Positions 8,898 through 19,640 of a DNA stretch of 64,000 bases are shown in pieces. The notes beneath the pieces were generated by a model. That model ran no database searches, was not told the DNA's origin, and saw nothing but the letters and a program-made list of their open reading frames with translations. The first letter of the stretch is position 1; each line of letters begins with the position of its first letter. The stretch is from Brevibacterium oceani (GTDB taxonomy: Bacteria > Actinomycetota > Actinomycetes > Actinomycetales > Brevibacteriaceae): the NCBI RefSeq assembly GCF_013623835.1, contig NZ_JABKDE010000003.1:62001-126000 (forward strand). The letters run 5' to 3'. A program made the position numbers and the translations under genes.

Positions 8898-10121
8898 TCA
8901 GATCTCGTCAGAGAGCAGGAACTCCGGGATCCGTCGGTGTCTGATTCCGTTCACGTTTCCGCCAGCGAGAGGATCGAGGGTCAGAAGGTATTTCGGATGG
9001 TTGTCCGAGATCGACTCGAGTGAGCGATGTTCGCGACGCCGAGTCTCCTCCGTCGCGATGGTCGCGGCAACCTGGAGGTAGACGACCTCATCTGCACGCT
9101 GGGTCACAAAGTCGACCTCTGCTGAACCGATCCGGCCGACGGTGACGTCGTATCCACGTCGCCGCAGTTCCATCCACACGATGTTCTCCAGAAGCCCCGG
9201 CAGACGTTGGTCCGAGTACCCGAACAGGGCATTGACGATGCCATGATCGCCGACGAAGTGCTTCTCATCCGTCGCGAGAATGGACTTGCCGTGCAGATCG
9301 AACCGCGGCACTCTGGCAAGCACGAACGCCTCGGCCAGAGCCGTCAGATAGTTGAGCACCGTCTCGTGGCCGATCGATCGTCGCTGCGACTTCATGAAGT
9401 CGGCGACTCGTCGGGCGGAGAACGGATTGCCCACATTGTCGATCGCGAACGCGGCGACGCGTCCGAACATATCCGCGTCGCGGATCCTGTTTCTCGTCAG
9501 CACATCCCGCACGAGTGTCGACCGGTAGATGTCCATGATCATCGAGCGTGCATCGGACTCGTCGAGGGGCAGCATGTGCACACCAGGGAATCCGCCGAGT
9601 CGCAGATAGCGCGCGAACTCGGCGTCATCGTCGGACACCGCGTCAGCGGCGAAAGCCTGTCGGAACGACAGGTACTCTCGAAATGACAGCGGCCACACGT
9701 CGATCGTCACGTACCGGCCGGCGATGTAGGTCGCGAGCTCGCCGGACAGCAATCGTGAATTCGACCCGGTGATGTAGAGGTCGGTCCTCCCCTCGGCGAG
9801 CAGCGAATTGACCAACCGTTCCCACTCGGTGACTTCTTGGATCTCGTCGAGCAGGACGTAGACGCGACCGTCACTCGGAAGCACCTCTTTGAGGTGCGCG
9901 TCGAGCGCTTGCGCCGAGGCCAACGACGCATGCTCGAGTGAATCGAAGTTGAGATGCACAATGCGGTTGGATTCGATTCCGCGCTGCGCCAACCGGTCGG
10001 CGACGAGGTCGAGGAGCCGTGATTTCCCGGATCTGCGCAATCCCGTGAGGACTTTGACGACCGGGGCATCGATGAACGATTCGAGCTTTTCGAGATACTT
10101 CGGCCTGTCAACGATCGTCAT
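8898..10121 (-). CDS. AAA-type ATPase with C-terminal DUF4143
   Basis: A 407-residue P-loop ATPase of the AAA_14/DUF4143 family. Walker A is GLRRSGKS (residues 27-34), and Walker B is VYVLLDEIQEV with Asp92-Glu93. The C-terminal half (about 190-350), including RVADFMKSQRRSIGHETVLNYL, is the DUF4143 module with a winged-helix-like and nuclease-like look (GRIGSAEVDFV resembles a PD-(D/E)XK core). These proteins are common in mobile or horizontally shared gene pools, and their role is unresolved. It is an orphan that interrupts the sugar-acid island on the opposite strand to the dehydrogenase. Three palindromes at a 40-bp period lie directly upstream, starting 19 nt before ATG 10121. Confidence 0.9.
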   Translation of the reverse strand: MTIVDRPKYLEKLESFIDAPVVKVLTGLRRSGKSRLLDLVADRLAQRGIESNRIVHLNFDSLEHASLASAQALDAHLKEVLPSDGRVYVLLDEIQEVTEWERLVNSLLAEGRTDLYITGSNSRLLSGELATYIAGRYVTIDVWPLSFREYLSFRQAFAADAVSDDDAEFARYLRLGGFPGVHMLPLDESDARSMIMDIYRSTLVRDVLTRNRIRDADMFGRVAAFAIDNVGNPFSARRVADFMKSQRRSIGHETVLNYLTALAEAFVLARVPRFDLHGKSILATDEKHFVGDHGIVNALFGYSDQRLPGLLENIVWMELRRRGYDVTVGRIGSAEVDFVTQRADEVVYLQVAATIATEETRRREHRSLESISDNHPKYLLTLDPLAGGNVNGIRHRRIPEFLLSDEI

Positions 10122-10139
10122 CTCACCACCCCACCGTCC

Positions 10140-10157
10140 TGGCGATCACAATCGCCA
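10140..10157. repeat. Palindrome 1 of the 40-bp-period array
   Basis: TGGCGATCACAATCGCCA, an inverted repeat with 8-bp arms (outer CC/GG extend it to 10138-10159). It is the copy closest to the AAA/DUF4143 start codon, 19 nt upstream. It could be an operator, or in the leader RNA a hairpin. Confidence 0.75.
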
Positions 10158-10179
10158 GGAACCTCGAAATCATCACTTA

Positions 10180-10197
10180 TGGCGATTGTAATCGCCA
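10180..10197. repeat. Palindrome 2 of the 40-bp-period array
   Basis: TGGCGATTGTAATCGCCA, the same arms as copy 1 with a changed centre. It begins exactly 40 bp after copy 1. The 22-nt spacer between them (10158-10179) has no similarity that I can see to the second spacer. Confidence 0.75.
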
Positions 10198-10219
10198 CGA
10201 GCGTCAGTGGAAAGCAATC

Positions 10220-10237
10220 TGGCGATTACAATCGCCA
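10220..10237. repeat. Palindrome 3 of the 40-bp-period array
   Basis: TGGCGATTACAATCGCCA, exactly 40 bp after copy 2. It differs from copy 2 only in the two central bases. It lies 57 nt from the end of the DapA-like gene and about 100 nt before the ATPase start codon. Confidence 0.75.
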
Positions 10238-10294
10238 CGGATCATCGCGTTCGTCGCAGAAGATCTCTCAGAGTCGATCCGCGTCCAACCCGAA

Positions 10295-11188
10295 TCAGGC
10301 CAAGCCGCGGTCCACATCGGCAGCCACCGTCACGGCGATCTGCTTCTTGGCCTCATCCGAGAGCGCGTTGAACGGCGCCCGCGCCGGGCCCAGGCCGAAT
10401 CCGCGTTCGTTCGCAGCAGCTTTGACGACGGTGTTCGGGTTGCCCAGCGCCAGGCAGTTGCGGATGGGGCGGATGCTGTCCTGCGCAGCGCGTGCGGCCG
10501 CCGTATCACCGGCGACGAACAGGTCGTAGATCGAGGCCATCGTGCGCGGGTAGATGTTCGCGATTCCGCTGATGCCGCCTGCCCCGCCTGCCAGCAGGGT
10601 CCAGAGGATGAGAGAGTCGTTGCCCGAGATGACCTCGAAGGTCTCACGGTCGGTGCGCTCCAGGTACTGCAGGATCGTGTCGAAGTTGCCGCTCGAGTCC
10701 TTGACCGCAGTGATGTTGTCGACTTCCGCGAGCTTCTCAAGGGTCGCCGGAGCCACGGCGTTGCCGGTTCGGGCGGGGATGTTGTAGACGATGACCGGAA
10801 CGTCGACGGAGTTCGCGACAGCACGGAAGTGGTTCTCGATCTCGACCTGGGAGGCGGCGGCGAAGTACGGGGTGATGATCGACAGGGCGTCGGCACCGGC
10901 CGCGGCAGCATCGGCGGCGATCGCGATAGTCTCCTTCGTCGTCGCCGCACCGGCACCGATGACGACGGGGACACGGCCGGACACTTCGTCGATGACGATG
11001 CGGGCAGCCTCGGCGCGCTCGGTCGGAGTCTGGGCGTAGAACTCACCGTTCGTTCCGAGCGCGAAGATCCCGTGCACGCCGACCTCGAGCTGACGCCGGA
11101 CGTGGGCGCGCAGAGCGGACTCGACGAGGTTCTCGTCCTCATCGAACGGGGTGGCGATCGCAGCGAGGATTCCTGATATGGATGACAT
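10295..11188 (-). CDS. DapA/NanA-family class I aldolase (dihydrodipicolinate synthase-like)
   Basis: A 297-residue TIM-barrel lyase of the DHDPS/N-acetylneuraminate lyase family. The Schiff-base Lys is in NITAVKDSSGNF (about residue 160), the Tyr of the proton relay is in VIVYNIPARTG, and GTNGEFYAQT is the substrate carboxylate loop. Such proteins cleave or form 2-keto acids with pyruvate. Since the gene follows the aldo/keto reductase on the same strand (gap 105 nt) in a catabolic island, it is more likely a catabolic lyase or dehydratase (2-keto-3-deoxy sugar acid or sialic acid type) than the lysine enzyme. A sialidase-like gene lies 5 kb away, which keeps an N-acetylneuraminate-type role possible. 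Confidence 0.88.
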   Translation of the reverse strand: MSSISGILAAIATPFDEDENLVESALRAHVRRQLEVGVHGIFALGTNGEFYAQTPTERAEAARIVIDEVSGRVPVVIGAGAATTKETIAIAADAAAAGADALSIITPYFAAASQVEIENHFRAVANSVDVPVIVYNIPARTGNAVAPATLEKLAEVDNITAVKDSSGNFDTILQYLERTDRETFEVISGNDSLILWTLLAGGAGGISGIANIYPRTMASIYDLFVAGDTAAARAAQDSIRPIRNCLALGNPNTVVKAAANERGFGLGPARAPFNALSDEAKKQIAVTVAADVDRGLA

Positions 11189-11293
11189 GATTTCCCTTCG
11201 AACGGTTGGTGCAGCCGAGCCTGTGCAGGGTTGCGAGATCGGTGGAGACGGATGTTGAGCCGGTGGCTCTGTCGAGCCCGCTCAGGTCGTGAC

Positions 11294-12274
11294 TCAGCGG
11301 TTGTAGAGCGGTTGCGATCCCCGCACCGAGGCAGTCGCCTCGTCCACGGCGGCGAGCACATCGGCCGGAAGCGGTCCCTTCGCAATGGCCGCGATGTTCG
11401 CTTCGAGCTGCGTCGCACGGCTGGCCCCGAGCAGCAGGGCGGAGATGCCCGGCGCCTCGGCGACCCAGCGCAAGGCGAGTTCGGCCTGCGGGATACCGGC
11501 GTCGTCGGCAACTGCGGCGAAGGCCTCGACGGCAGCGATGACGGAGTCGGAGAGATAGCGCTGAGAGTACATCTCGGCGAGCACTGAGCCAGAGAACCGG
11601 TCCCCGGTTCCATCGGTCGAGGGTCGGCGGGCCAGCAGTCCTCCGGCCAGCGGGTTGTAGGCCATCGTCGCGATGCCGTGCGTCTGGCCGCACTCGAGCC
11701 ATTCGTCTTCGATTCGTCGGGCCAAGACGCTGTAGACGTTCTGTGCCACCGCCGGGCGCGGGGCACCGGTGCGCTCGGCGGCGGCAATGACATCGACGGC
11801 CTGCCAGGCAGCGAAGTTCGAGATGCCGACCGCGGTGATCTTGCCTTCGGCGCGGAGCGCGGCGATGGTCTCGAGGGTCTCATCGAGTGAGGCCGCGCGG
11901 TCGGGCTGATGAAGGTAGAAGAGGTCGATCGAGTCGACGTCGAGCCGGCGCAGGGAGCCTTCGACGCTCGCGCGCAGCCCCTTCGCGGACAGGGGTGAAT
12001 GCTCACCGGCGTCGGCGTGGGGCATGCCGGCCTTCGTCGCCAGCACGATCCGATCGCGGTACTTCTTCACCAGTGGCGAGATGAGGCCCTCGGTCGTCGA
12101 CTTCGCGTAGCCGTTGGCAGTGTCGATGCCGGTGATCCCCGCTGCGATGGCGCTCTCGAAGACCTCGTGCGCTGTCGTTTCGGACACCGTGTCACCGAAC
12201 GTCATCGTGCCGAGGACCAGTCGGGACAGTGGGACGGAGACTCCGTCGAGCGTGATGGTCGAGTCTGTGTTCAA
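11294..12274 (-). CDS. Aldo/keto reductase
   Basis: A 326-residue NADPH-dependent oxidoreductase with a TIM barrel. The catalytic tetrad is visible: Asp and Tyr in GIDTANGYAKS, Lys in VLATKAGMPHA and His in LFYLHQPDRA. The C-terminal LLGASRATQLEANIAA binds the cofactor phosphate. I choose the TTG at 12274 as start: GAGGAG lies 6 nt upstream and the protein then begins with the expected strand. The frame runs open to 12370 but that extension would cross the divergent promoter. It is divergent from the kinase-PdxA2 fusion and shares its control region with tandem DeoR-type sites. It could reduce or oxidise a sugar acid or sugar aldehyde. Confidence 0.88.
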   Translation of the reverse strand: MNTDSTITLDGVSVPLSRLVLGTMTFGDTVSETTAHEVFESAIAAGITGIDTANGYAKSTTEGLISPLVKKYRDRIVLATKAGMPHADAGEHSPLSAKGLRASVEGSLRRLDVDSIDLFYLHQPDRAASLDETLETIAALRAEGKITAVGISNFAAWQAVDVIAAAERTGAPRPAVAQNVYSVLARRIEDEWLECGQTHGIATMAYNPLAGGLLARRPSTDGTGDRFSGSVLAEMYSQRYLSDSVIAAVEAFAAVADDAGIPQAELALRWVAEAPGISALLLGASRATQLEANIAAIAKGPLPADVLAAVDEATASVRGSQPLYNR

Positions 12275-12329
12275 GAGAGTCTCCTCGTTGAGTGGGGCAG
12301 ATCGTCGATACCGTTCATCCTCCCACCTA

Positions 12330-12365
12330 TGCGTGAATCGTGCAAGAACTTGCGCATTGCGCGCA
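12330..12365. promoter_or_regulatory. Tandem candidate DeoR operators between the reductase and kinase-PdxA2 genes
   Basis: TGCGTG-AAT-CGTGCA at 12330-12344 and TGCGCA-TTG-CGCGCA at 12351-12365 fit TGCGYR-N3-YRYGCA and start 21 bp apart. They sit in the middle of the 140-nt divergent intergenic region and so can control both genes. The second site and its flank (ACTTGCGCA...CGCAC.CAT) closely match the minus-strand reading of the site at 18566-18580. Confidence 0.55.
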
Positions 12366-12414
12366 CGCATGTCAATGTAGAGATGTTCAGCCGGACCGGA
12401 CGCAAAGGAGTGCC

Positions 12415-14820
<2,406 letters not shown>

Positions 14821-14824
14821 GTTC

Positions 14825-14839
14825 TGCGCGGTTCACGCG
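14825..14839. promoter_or_regulatory. Candidate DeoR site before the deoR-type gene
   Basis: TGCGCG-GTT-CACGCG fits the island motif with one changed end base. It starts 5 nt after the fusion gene stop and about 100 nt before the regulator start codon. A weaker GC-only look-alike lies at 14879-14893. Autoregulation is plausible, but the match is weaker than at the other promoters. Confidence 0.3.
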
Positions 14840-14940
14840 CACTCGAATCCGCGGACCGCACCATCACCGAGGCGGCACTGCGCGGTCCGCGCGAGGATCC
14901 GCGATACAGTGGCGATCAACGGCAACTGATCAGGAGAGAG

Positions 14941-15726
14941 ATGAACGCAGGCGAACGTCGCGAGGAGATCCTTCAGCTGGCCCGCACCCAGGGCGAGATG
15001 AGTGTCGAGACCCTGTCGGACATGCTCGGAGTCACAGCCTCGACGATCCGCAGAGATCTGGCGAAGCTCACCGATTCCGGCGAGCTGGCCCGGACCTACG
15101 GCGGTGTCATCGCCGTACCCACCGAATCCGAGGCTACGCTGGCCGAACGGTCACACGAAGCCCCCGAGGTCAAGCGCGCGATCGGTTCGTGGTGCGCCAA
15201 GCAGGTGCCTGCCGGTTCGCATGTGCTCCTCGACGCCGGCACGACCACGGCGCAGATCGCGCGCGGACTGCGCGACACTTCCCCGCTGTCCGTCGTGTCC
15301 TCCGGTCTGACCTCCCTGCAGCAGATGGCCGATCTCGACGACGTCGAGTTCACACTGCTCGGCGGTCGCTATCGGCCTGTCAGTCAAGGTTTCATCGGCC
15401 CCATCACCGAGGCGGGGCTGGAGAAATTCACCTTCGACTTCGCATTCCTCGGCGCCGATGCCGTCACCGCCGAGGACGGGGTGTGCGAGGCACTGCCCGA
15501 ACAGGTGCGGCTCAAGGAGCTGATGAGCCGCCGGGCCGCCCATGTCTTCGTCGTCGCCCACGCCGAGAAGCTCGGCCAGCGCCCTTTCCACGCCTGGGCC
15601 GACCTCGGCAACGGCTGGACGCTCGTCACCGACGACTCGGCAGAGCCCGCACAGATCACACCGTTCGAAGACCGCGGCATCACCGTCGTCCGAGTCGATC
15701 AGATGGGCAACGCCCGGCAGAGCTGA
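14941..15726 (+). CDS. DeoR-family transcriptional regulator
   Basis: A 261-residue DeoR-type repressor. Residues 1-58 form the winged helix (GEMSVETLSDMLGVTASTIRRDLAKL). The C-terminal DeoRC sensor has the phosphosugar-binding signature DAGTTTAQIARGL and FLGADAV. Such proteins usually sense a phosphorylated pathway intermediate, here perhaps the product of the kinase domain. AGGAGAGAG precedes ATG 14941. It lies 120 nt after the fusion gene on the same strand. The repeated TGCGYR-N3-YRYGCA sites at four places in 6.3-18.6 kb are its likely targets. A perfect 17-bp hairpin ends the unit. Confidence 0.92.
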   Translation: MNAGERREEILQLARTQGEMSVETLSDMLGVTASTIRRDLAKLTDSGELARTYGGVIAVPTESEATLAERSHEAPEVKRAIGSWCAKQVPAGSHVLLDAGTTTAQIARGLRDTSPLSVVSSGLTSLQQMADLDDVEFTLLGGRYRPVSQGFIGPITEAGLEKFTFDFAFLGADAVTAEDGVCEALPEQVRLKELMSRRAAHVFVVAHAEKLGQRPFHAWADLGNGWTLVTDDSAEPAQITPFEDRGITVVRVDQMGNARQS

Positions 15727-15740
15727 GCGCACAAGACCGC

Positions 15741-15780
15741 GCAGAAGCCCCGGGACTCCGACGAGTCCCGGGGCTTCTGC
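15741..15780. terminator. Bidirectional hairpin terminator
   Basis: Perfect 17-bp stem (15741-15757 with 15764-15780) around the loop CCGACG, placed between the convergent DeoR and sialidase-like genes, so it can end transcripts from both sides. Confidence 0.85.
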
Positions 15781-15821
15781 AGTTTCGTCAGGCCACCCAG
15801 GTCGAGCTCAGATTCCGCGCC

Positions 15822-16991
15822 TCAGCCCCAGAGCTTGCAGTCGGTGTGGACCTGATCCTCAACTCCCGAGATCCAGGCCTCGTCGAAGACGACGTGCCGG
15901 ATCGCCCGTCGCGAGCTGTAGGCGTAGACGACGTGGATGAGTCCGTCGGCATCGACGATTCCGTGCGGGTACTCCTGCCGGCGGTTGCTGCGCAGATTGC
16001 CGACTCCGGCGAAGCCGTCGCCGGGTTCGATGACCCGCCGCACCGGCCAGGTGCGTCCCTCATCGTTCGACACGGCGATGATGATCCGCATCCGCTCATA
16101 CGGCCAGACCACCTCGCCGGGTTCGGTGGCGACCTGGTGTTCGTTCGACACGAGCGCGAGCATGCCCGAGGGCAGCAGGAAGGCGCTGAGACCGGCGTTG
16201 TTGTTGGGAACCTCGGTGGCTTCGGGCACCGACCAGGTCTCTCCCCCGTCCTCGGAGCGACTGAGGTAGACCCAGTCGGCGAAACGCGAGCGGAACAGGC
16301 ACACCAGCCGACCGGGGGCCACCTCGACGATGTTCGGATGGACCCGGCCGGCGGCGTCGGGGAAGTCCACCTGCCGCCAGGTGGCTCCCTGGTCCGATGA
16401 GATCTGCACGACCGGTTGGTCTGAGCCGTTCTTCGAATCGTCGTCGAAGCACAGCCACTGAGTGTGCACCCACGTCCCATCTGCGAGGATCTGGATGGGC
16501 TGACGACAGAACGTTCCCTCCCGGCCGAACAGCGTCTCCGGTTCGCTCCAGGAGGTTCCTCCGTCGGAAGAGCGGCTCATCTTGACCACGGAGGTGTGTT
16601 GGAGGTTGAACGTCTCGGGCACCCCCGACTGCCGCGAGAGCTGCGAGGTGTAGACGAGCCAGATCGTTCCATCCGGAGCGGCGAAGAGTCCCGGGTTCTG
16701 GTCGGAGCGGATCTCATCGTGGGTGACGCTCGCCGAGGCGGCCCACGCTCCCGTATCCGGATCGAAGCGGGAGACGAGGATGTCGATGTCCTGATTGCCT
16801 TCATCGCTGCCGGCGAACCAGGCGGCAAGCAGCCCCCCGTCCCGCAGCGCCAGGATCGACGCGGCGTGGTTCGACCGACGGTCGGTCGGTATGACCGCGG
16901 CCGCGCACCCGTCGTCGTCGAAGAAGCGGAGTCGCCCGTCCGCCGGCGGTGCCGACACGCGATCGAGGGAGGGCTGGGACAGCAGACTCAT
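15822..16991 (-). CDS. Sialidase-like BNR-repeat protein without a signal peptide
   Basis: A 389-residue six-bladed beta-propeller of the exo-alpha-sialidase superfamily. Asp-box motifs are visible: SRSSDGGTSWSEPE, SSDQGATWRQV, SRSEDGGETWSVP and SNDEGRTWPVR. An Arg-rich N-terminus (TDRRSNHAASILAL) could supply part of the carboxylate-binding arginine triad. The start at ATG 16991 has GGAGGAG upstream. There is no signal peptide, so the protein should be cytosolic, which argues against a role on host glycans. It follows the second Nramp-like gene by 94 nt on the same strand. It may act as a hydrolase or lyase on an imported sugar-acid conjugate. Some relatives are not glycosidases at all. Confidence 0.82.
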   Translation of the reverse strand: MSLLSQPSLDRVSAPPADGRLRFFDDDGCAAAVIPTDRRSNHAASILALRDGGLLAAWFAGSDEGNQDIDILVSRFDPDTGAWAASASVTHDEIRSDQNPGLFAAPDGTIWLVYTSQLSRQSGVPETFNLQHTSVVKMSRSSDGGTSWSEPETLFGREGTFCRQPIQILADGTWVHTQWLCFDDDSKNGSDQPVVQISSDQGATWRQVDFPDAAGRVHPNIVEVAPGRLVCLFRSRFADWVYLSRSEDGGETWSVPEATEVPNNNAGLSAFLLPSGMLALVSNEHQVATEPGEVVWPYERMRIIIAVSNDEGRTWPVRRVIEPGDGFAGVGNLRSNRRQEYPHGIVDADGLIHVVYAYSSRRAIRHVVFDEAWISGVEDQVHTDCKLWG

Positions 16992-17085
16992 GGGTGTTTC
17001 TCCTCCATGTCTTGGCAACGATCATCAGGGTACGCAGGGTGAGCCGCCTCGGCGGGGGATTCCGCGGGCTGACGGTCCGAACTCA

Positions 17086-18459
17086 TCATCCGAACGCGGT
17101 CTGGAACATCGCGGGGATCTGCAGGGCGATCTGGACGCCGACGACGATGGCGATGATGCCGAGGAGCAGCAGCAGTCCGGTCTGCCATTTCCGGTTCACC
17201 GCATACGAGTGCATGTGCTTCTTCCGCGAGGTCAGCAGCAGAATGCACACAACGATGATCGGCAGGCTGAGTACGGTCGAGAGCGCAGTGCCCACGATGT
17301 TGAGCGAGATGAGGTCCGGGGCGCCGGGGATCGTCGAGGCAAGGGGCAGGATGATGAAGACGATCGCCTGAATCCAACGGAAGGCAGGGTTCTCCTCGTC
17401 ACGGCCGAGGAATCTCCGCATCGACGGCACGGTGTGATTGATGCCGTTGATGGCCAGCTGTGCGAAGCCGCGGGACTGCGGCGGGAAGCTCGTCATCGCT
17501 GCGAAGAAGATGCACATCCACAGCAGGTACGGACCGATCGGGCCGACCGCGACCGAGAGCATATGGGAAAGATCGAACTCGTCGCCGATGGAGAAGCCGG
17601 GATGGGCGGCGCTGAACTCGGCCGCGACGATCCAGAACAGGAGGTTGATGATGAGCAGCGGGGCCATGCCGACGATGAGGTCGAACTGCTGGATCTTCCG
17701 ATATTTCGGTCCGATCCAGCCCTTGTCGCGCATGAAGCCGGAATACAGCAGATTGGGCATGTTGCCGGCGATCGTGCCGATCGTGGCCGAGGCGATGACG
17801 ATCGGAGCGAACGCCGAGGTGTTCTGCTCCTTCGGGATCTCGAATGCCATTCCCTGGACGAAACCGGCGATGTCGAAGGTCCCGATCTTGATGAGCGCGT
17901 AGATGAAGGCGACGATCATCGCGACCGAGGCGAAACGGGCGAAGTACTCGAGGACGACGAACTGCTTACGCAGCATCACCAGCGACAATGTGAGTGCGAC
18001 GATGATGATCGCGCAGATGAATCGGCCCCAGGCGCCGCCCCACTCACCGCCGGTGAGCTCGTGGAGCCCCACGGCTGCGGCGAGGAGGAAGGTGGCCTGG
18101 GTGATGAAGCCGGCGATGAGGACGACTGCGCCCATGATTCCCGGCAGCACCGGCGAGAGGCGGGCGAATCCGTCGAGGATCTGGGTGTCGCCGTGCTTGT
18201 TCATCAGCGTGTACTTCGCGATGGACGAGATGATGAACGTGCGGGCGACGAGCGAGAGGATGAGCGTCCACAGCAGGGCGTACCCGTAGGAGGCTCCGGA
18301 GACGGAGGAGCTGACGAGGTCGCCCGTGCCCAGGAAGGACATCGCGAGCACAAGGCCCGGTCCGACCGAGGTGACGAGGCCGAGTCCGCGCGGCAGCGGA
18401 TTCTGCGCGGGCGTCGAAGAGACAGAGCTGCTTTTCACGCTATGGACATCGGCGGCCAT
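17086..18459 (-). CDS. Second Nramp-like carrier lacking DPGN
   Basis: A 457-residue membrane protein with about 11 hydrophobic segments. TM1 reads GPGLVLAMSFLGTGDLVSS, where true Nramp metal carriers have DPGN. TM6 has GNMPNLLYSGF, close to the MPHNLY of Nramp but with Asn for His. Metal-binding residues are thus partly lost. It heads the minus-strand unit with the sialidase-like gene and is divergent from the TauE-like gene, with a DeoR-type site between. It is clearly diverged from the other Nramp-like gene at 6441, so two non-identical carriers serve one regulon. The substrate is unknown. Confidence 0.85.
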   Translation of the reverse strand: MAADVHSVKSSSVSSTPAQNPLPRGLGLVTSVGPGLVLAMSFLGTGDLVSSSVSGASYGYALLWTLILSLVARTFIISSIAKYTLMNKHGDTQILDGFARLSPVLPGIMGAVVLIAGFITQATFLLAAAVGLHELTGGEWGGAWGRFICAIIIVALTLSLVMLRKQFVVLEYFARFASVAMIVAFIYALIKIGTFDIAGFVQGMAFEIPKEQNTSAFAPIVIASATIGTIAGNMPNLLYSGFMRDKGWIGPKYRKIQQFDLIVGMAPLLIINLLFWIVAAEFSAAHPGFSIGDEFDLSHMLSVAVGPIGPYLLWMCIFFAAMTSFPPQSRGFAQLAINGINHTVPSMRRFLGRDEENPAFRWIQAIVFIILPLASTIPGAPDLISLNIVGTALSTVLSLPIIVVCILLLTSRKKHMHSYAVNRKWQTGLLLLLGIIAIVVGVQIALQIPAMFQTAFG

Positions 18460-18565
18460 GGCTGCACTCCCATGTGTAGATGGACTTCTGAACGATCGGC
18501 CGGTGGATGATGCCAGGATGGAACCACCACACCGTGCGCAATCTCCGTCAAGAGTAGCCCATATG

Positions 18566-18622
18566 TGCGTGTTTTGCGCAAGTCCTTTCGAGAAAAAGAT
18601 GCCCGCCTGTGCGTTCTGCGCA
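18566..18622. promoter_or_regulatory. Candidate DeoR operators between the second Nramp-like and TauE-like genes
   Basis: TGCGTG-TTT-TGCGCA at 18566-18580 fits the island motif. A second, closer-spaced version TGCGTT-C-TGCGCA lies at 18610-18622, 44 bp on, which is twice the 22-bp offset seen at 6293-6329. Both are in the 236-nt divergent region and could control both genes. Confidence 0.5.
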
Positions 18623-18695
18623 TATAGTGGCTGTTCAGAACGCGCAATGTGCGCTGCGCGGTCCAGTGCTCCAGTAACAGCGAAGTGAGGAATCG

Positions 18696-19424
18696 ATGGA
18701 GATCATCCAGTACCTGATCATCGGGATCGTGGTGCTGGGCTCGGCATGCCTGCAGGGCTCCATCGGATTCGGCCTCGGCATGATCACCGCGCCTGTGCTC
18801 GCGCTCCTGCGCCCTGATCTGCTGCCGTCCGCCCTTCTGCTGCTGGCCACTCTGACCTCATTCACCGCCTTCGCCCGCGAGCGACAGGACGTGGACTGGA
18901 AGCTCGTCGGCTGGGGCGCCCTCGGCCGGCTGCCCGGCATTGCGATCGGCACCGCGGCGGTGGTGCTGCTGCCGGATTCCGGCCTCTCCCTGATGCTCGC
19001 GATCACTGTTCTCGGCGGCGCCGCATTCAGCCTGGTGGGCTGGTCCCCGGCAGCCTCGCACCGCAATATGTTCATCGCCTCGTCGGTCTCCGGCATCTTC
19101 GGCACGGCCACGAGCATCGGCGGACCGCCGATCAGCCTCATCATGCGCTCGCTCGACCCGTCATCGATGCGCTCGACGATGAGCGCCTACTTCACCCTCG
19201 GCAGCATCCTGTCCCTCACCGGCCTGACCATCGGCGGTGAGGTCGGCACCAGGCACCTCGTCGCGGCCGGACTCCTGCTCCCGTTCATGCTCATCGGCTT
19301 ATGGCTGTCGAACTTCGTCATCCGCAGGGCCGATCGACAGCTGCTCTATCGCTTGGCAGTCGGAGCCTCCATTGTCGGCGCACTCCTCGTCATCGCCGAA
19401 GTGATCCGTTCCGCTCTCACCTGA
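18696..19424 (+). CDS. TauE/SafE-family anion carrier
   Basis: A 242-residue membrane protein with about 7-8 hydrophobic helices and the repeat signatures QGSIGFGLGMITAPVL (first half) and SSVSGIFGTATSIGGPPISL (second half), typical of TauE/SafE/YfcA permeases. Members move sulfite, sulfonates or small organic acids. It is divergent from the second Nramp-like gene, with DeoR-type sites in between, so export or import of a pathway acid is a reasonable guess. No clear ribosome site beyond AGTGAGGA just upstream. Confidence 0.85.
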   Translation: MEIIQYLIIGIVVLGSACLQGSIGFGLGMITAPVLALLRPDLLPSALLLLATLTSFTAFARERQDVDWKLVGWGALGRLPGIAIGTAAVVLLPDSGLSLMLAITVLGGAAFSLVGWSPAASHRNMFIASSVSGIFGTATSIGGPPISLIMRSLDPSSMRSTMSAYFTLGSILSLTGLTIGGEVGTRHLVAAGLLLPFMLIGLWLSNFVIRRADRQLLYRLAVGASIVGALLVIAEVIRSALT

Positions 19425-19640
19425 ACGCGGCCCACGACCGCTCATCGGTATTTCGACACCGACCGATCAAGGCAAGTTACCACTGAGTTCTACTATCGAG
19501 TAGGCTTGTGATGCCCGTCACCATACGGGCACAGAACGATGGCGACCGCGCCGGCACCACCCCTGTCACGTCGGTCTGCGACACCACCCTGTCCATGCAC
19601 TCTCAATGCCGAGATCCACGACAGAACAGGAATGCCGCCG

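Noticed and set aside
10140..10237. Possible CRISPR array from the three repeats
   Set aside because: Repeats are 18-bp palindromes with 22-nt spacers, only three copies, and no cas gene is in the window; operator-like is the better reading.
16795..18510. 571-codon plus-strand frame over the second Nramp-like gene
   Set aside because: Composition is acid- and Arg-rich shadow sequence; the minus strand carries a clean membrane protein.
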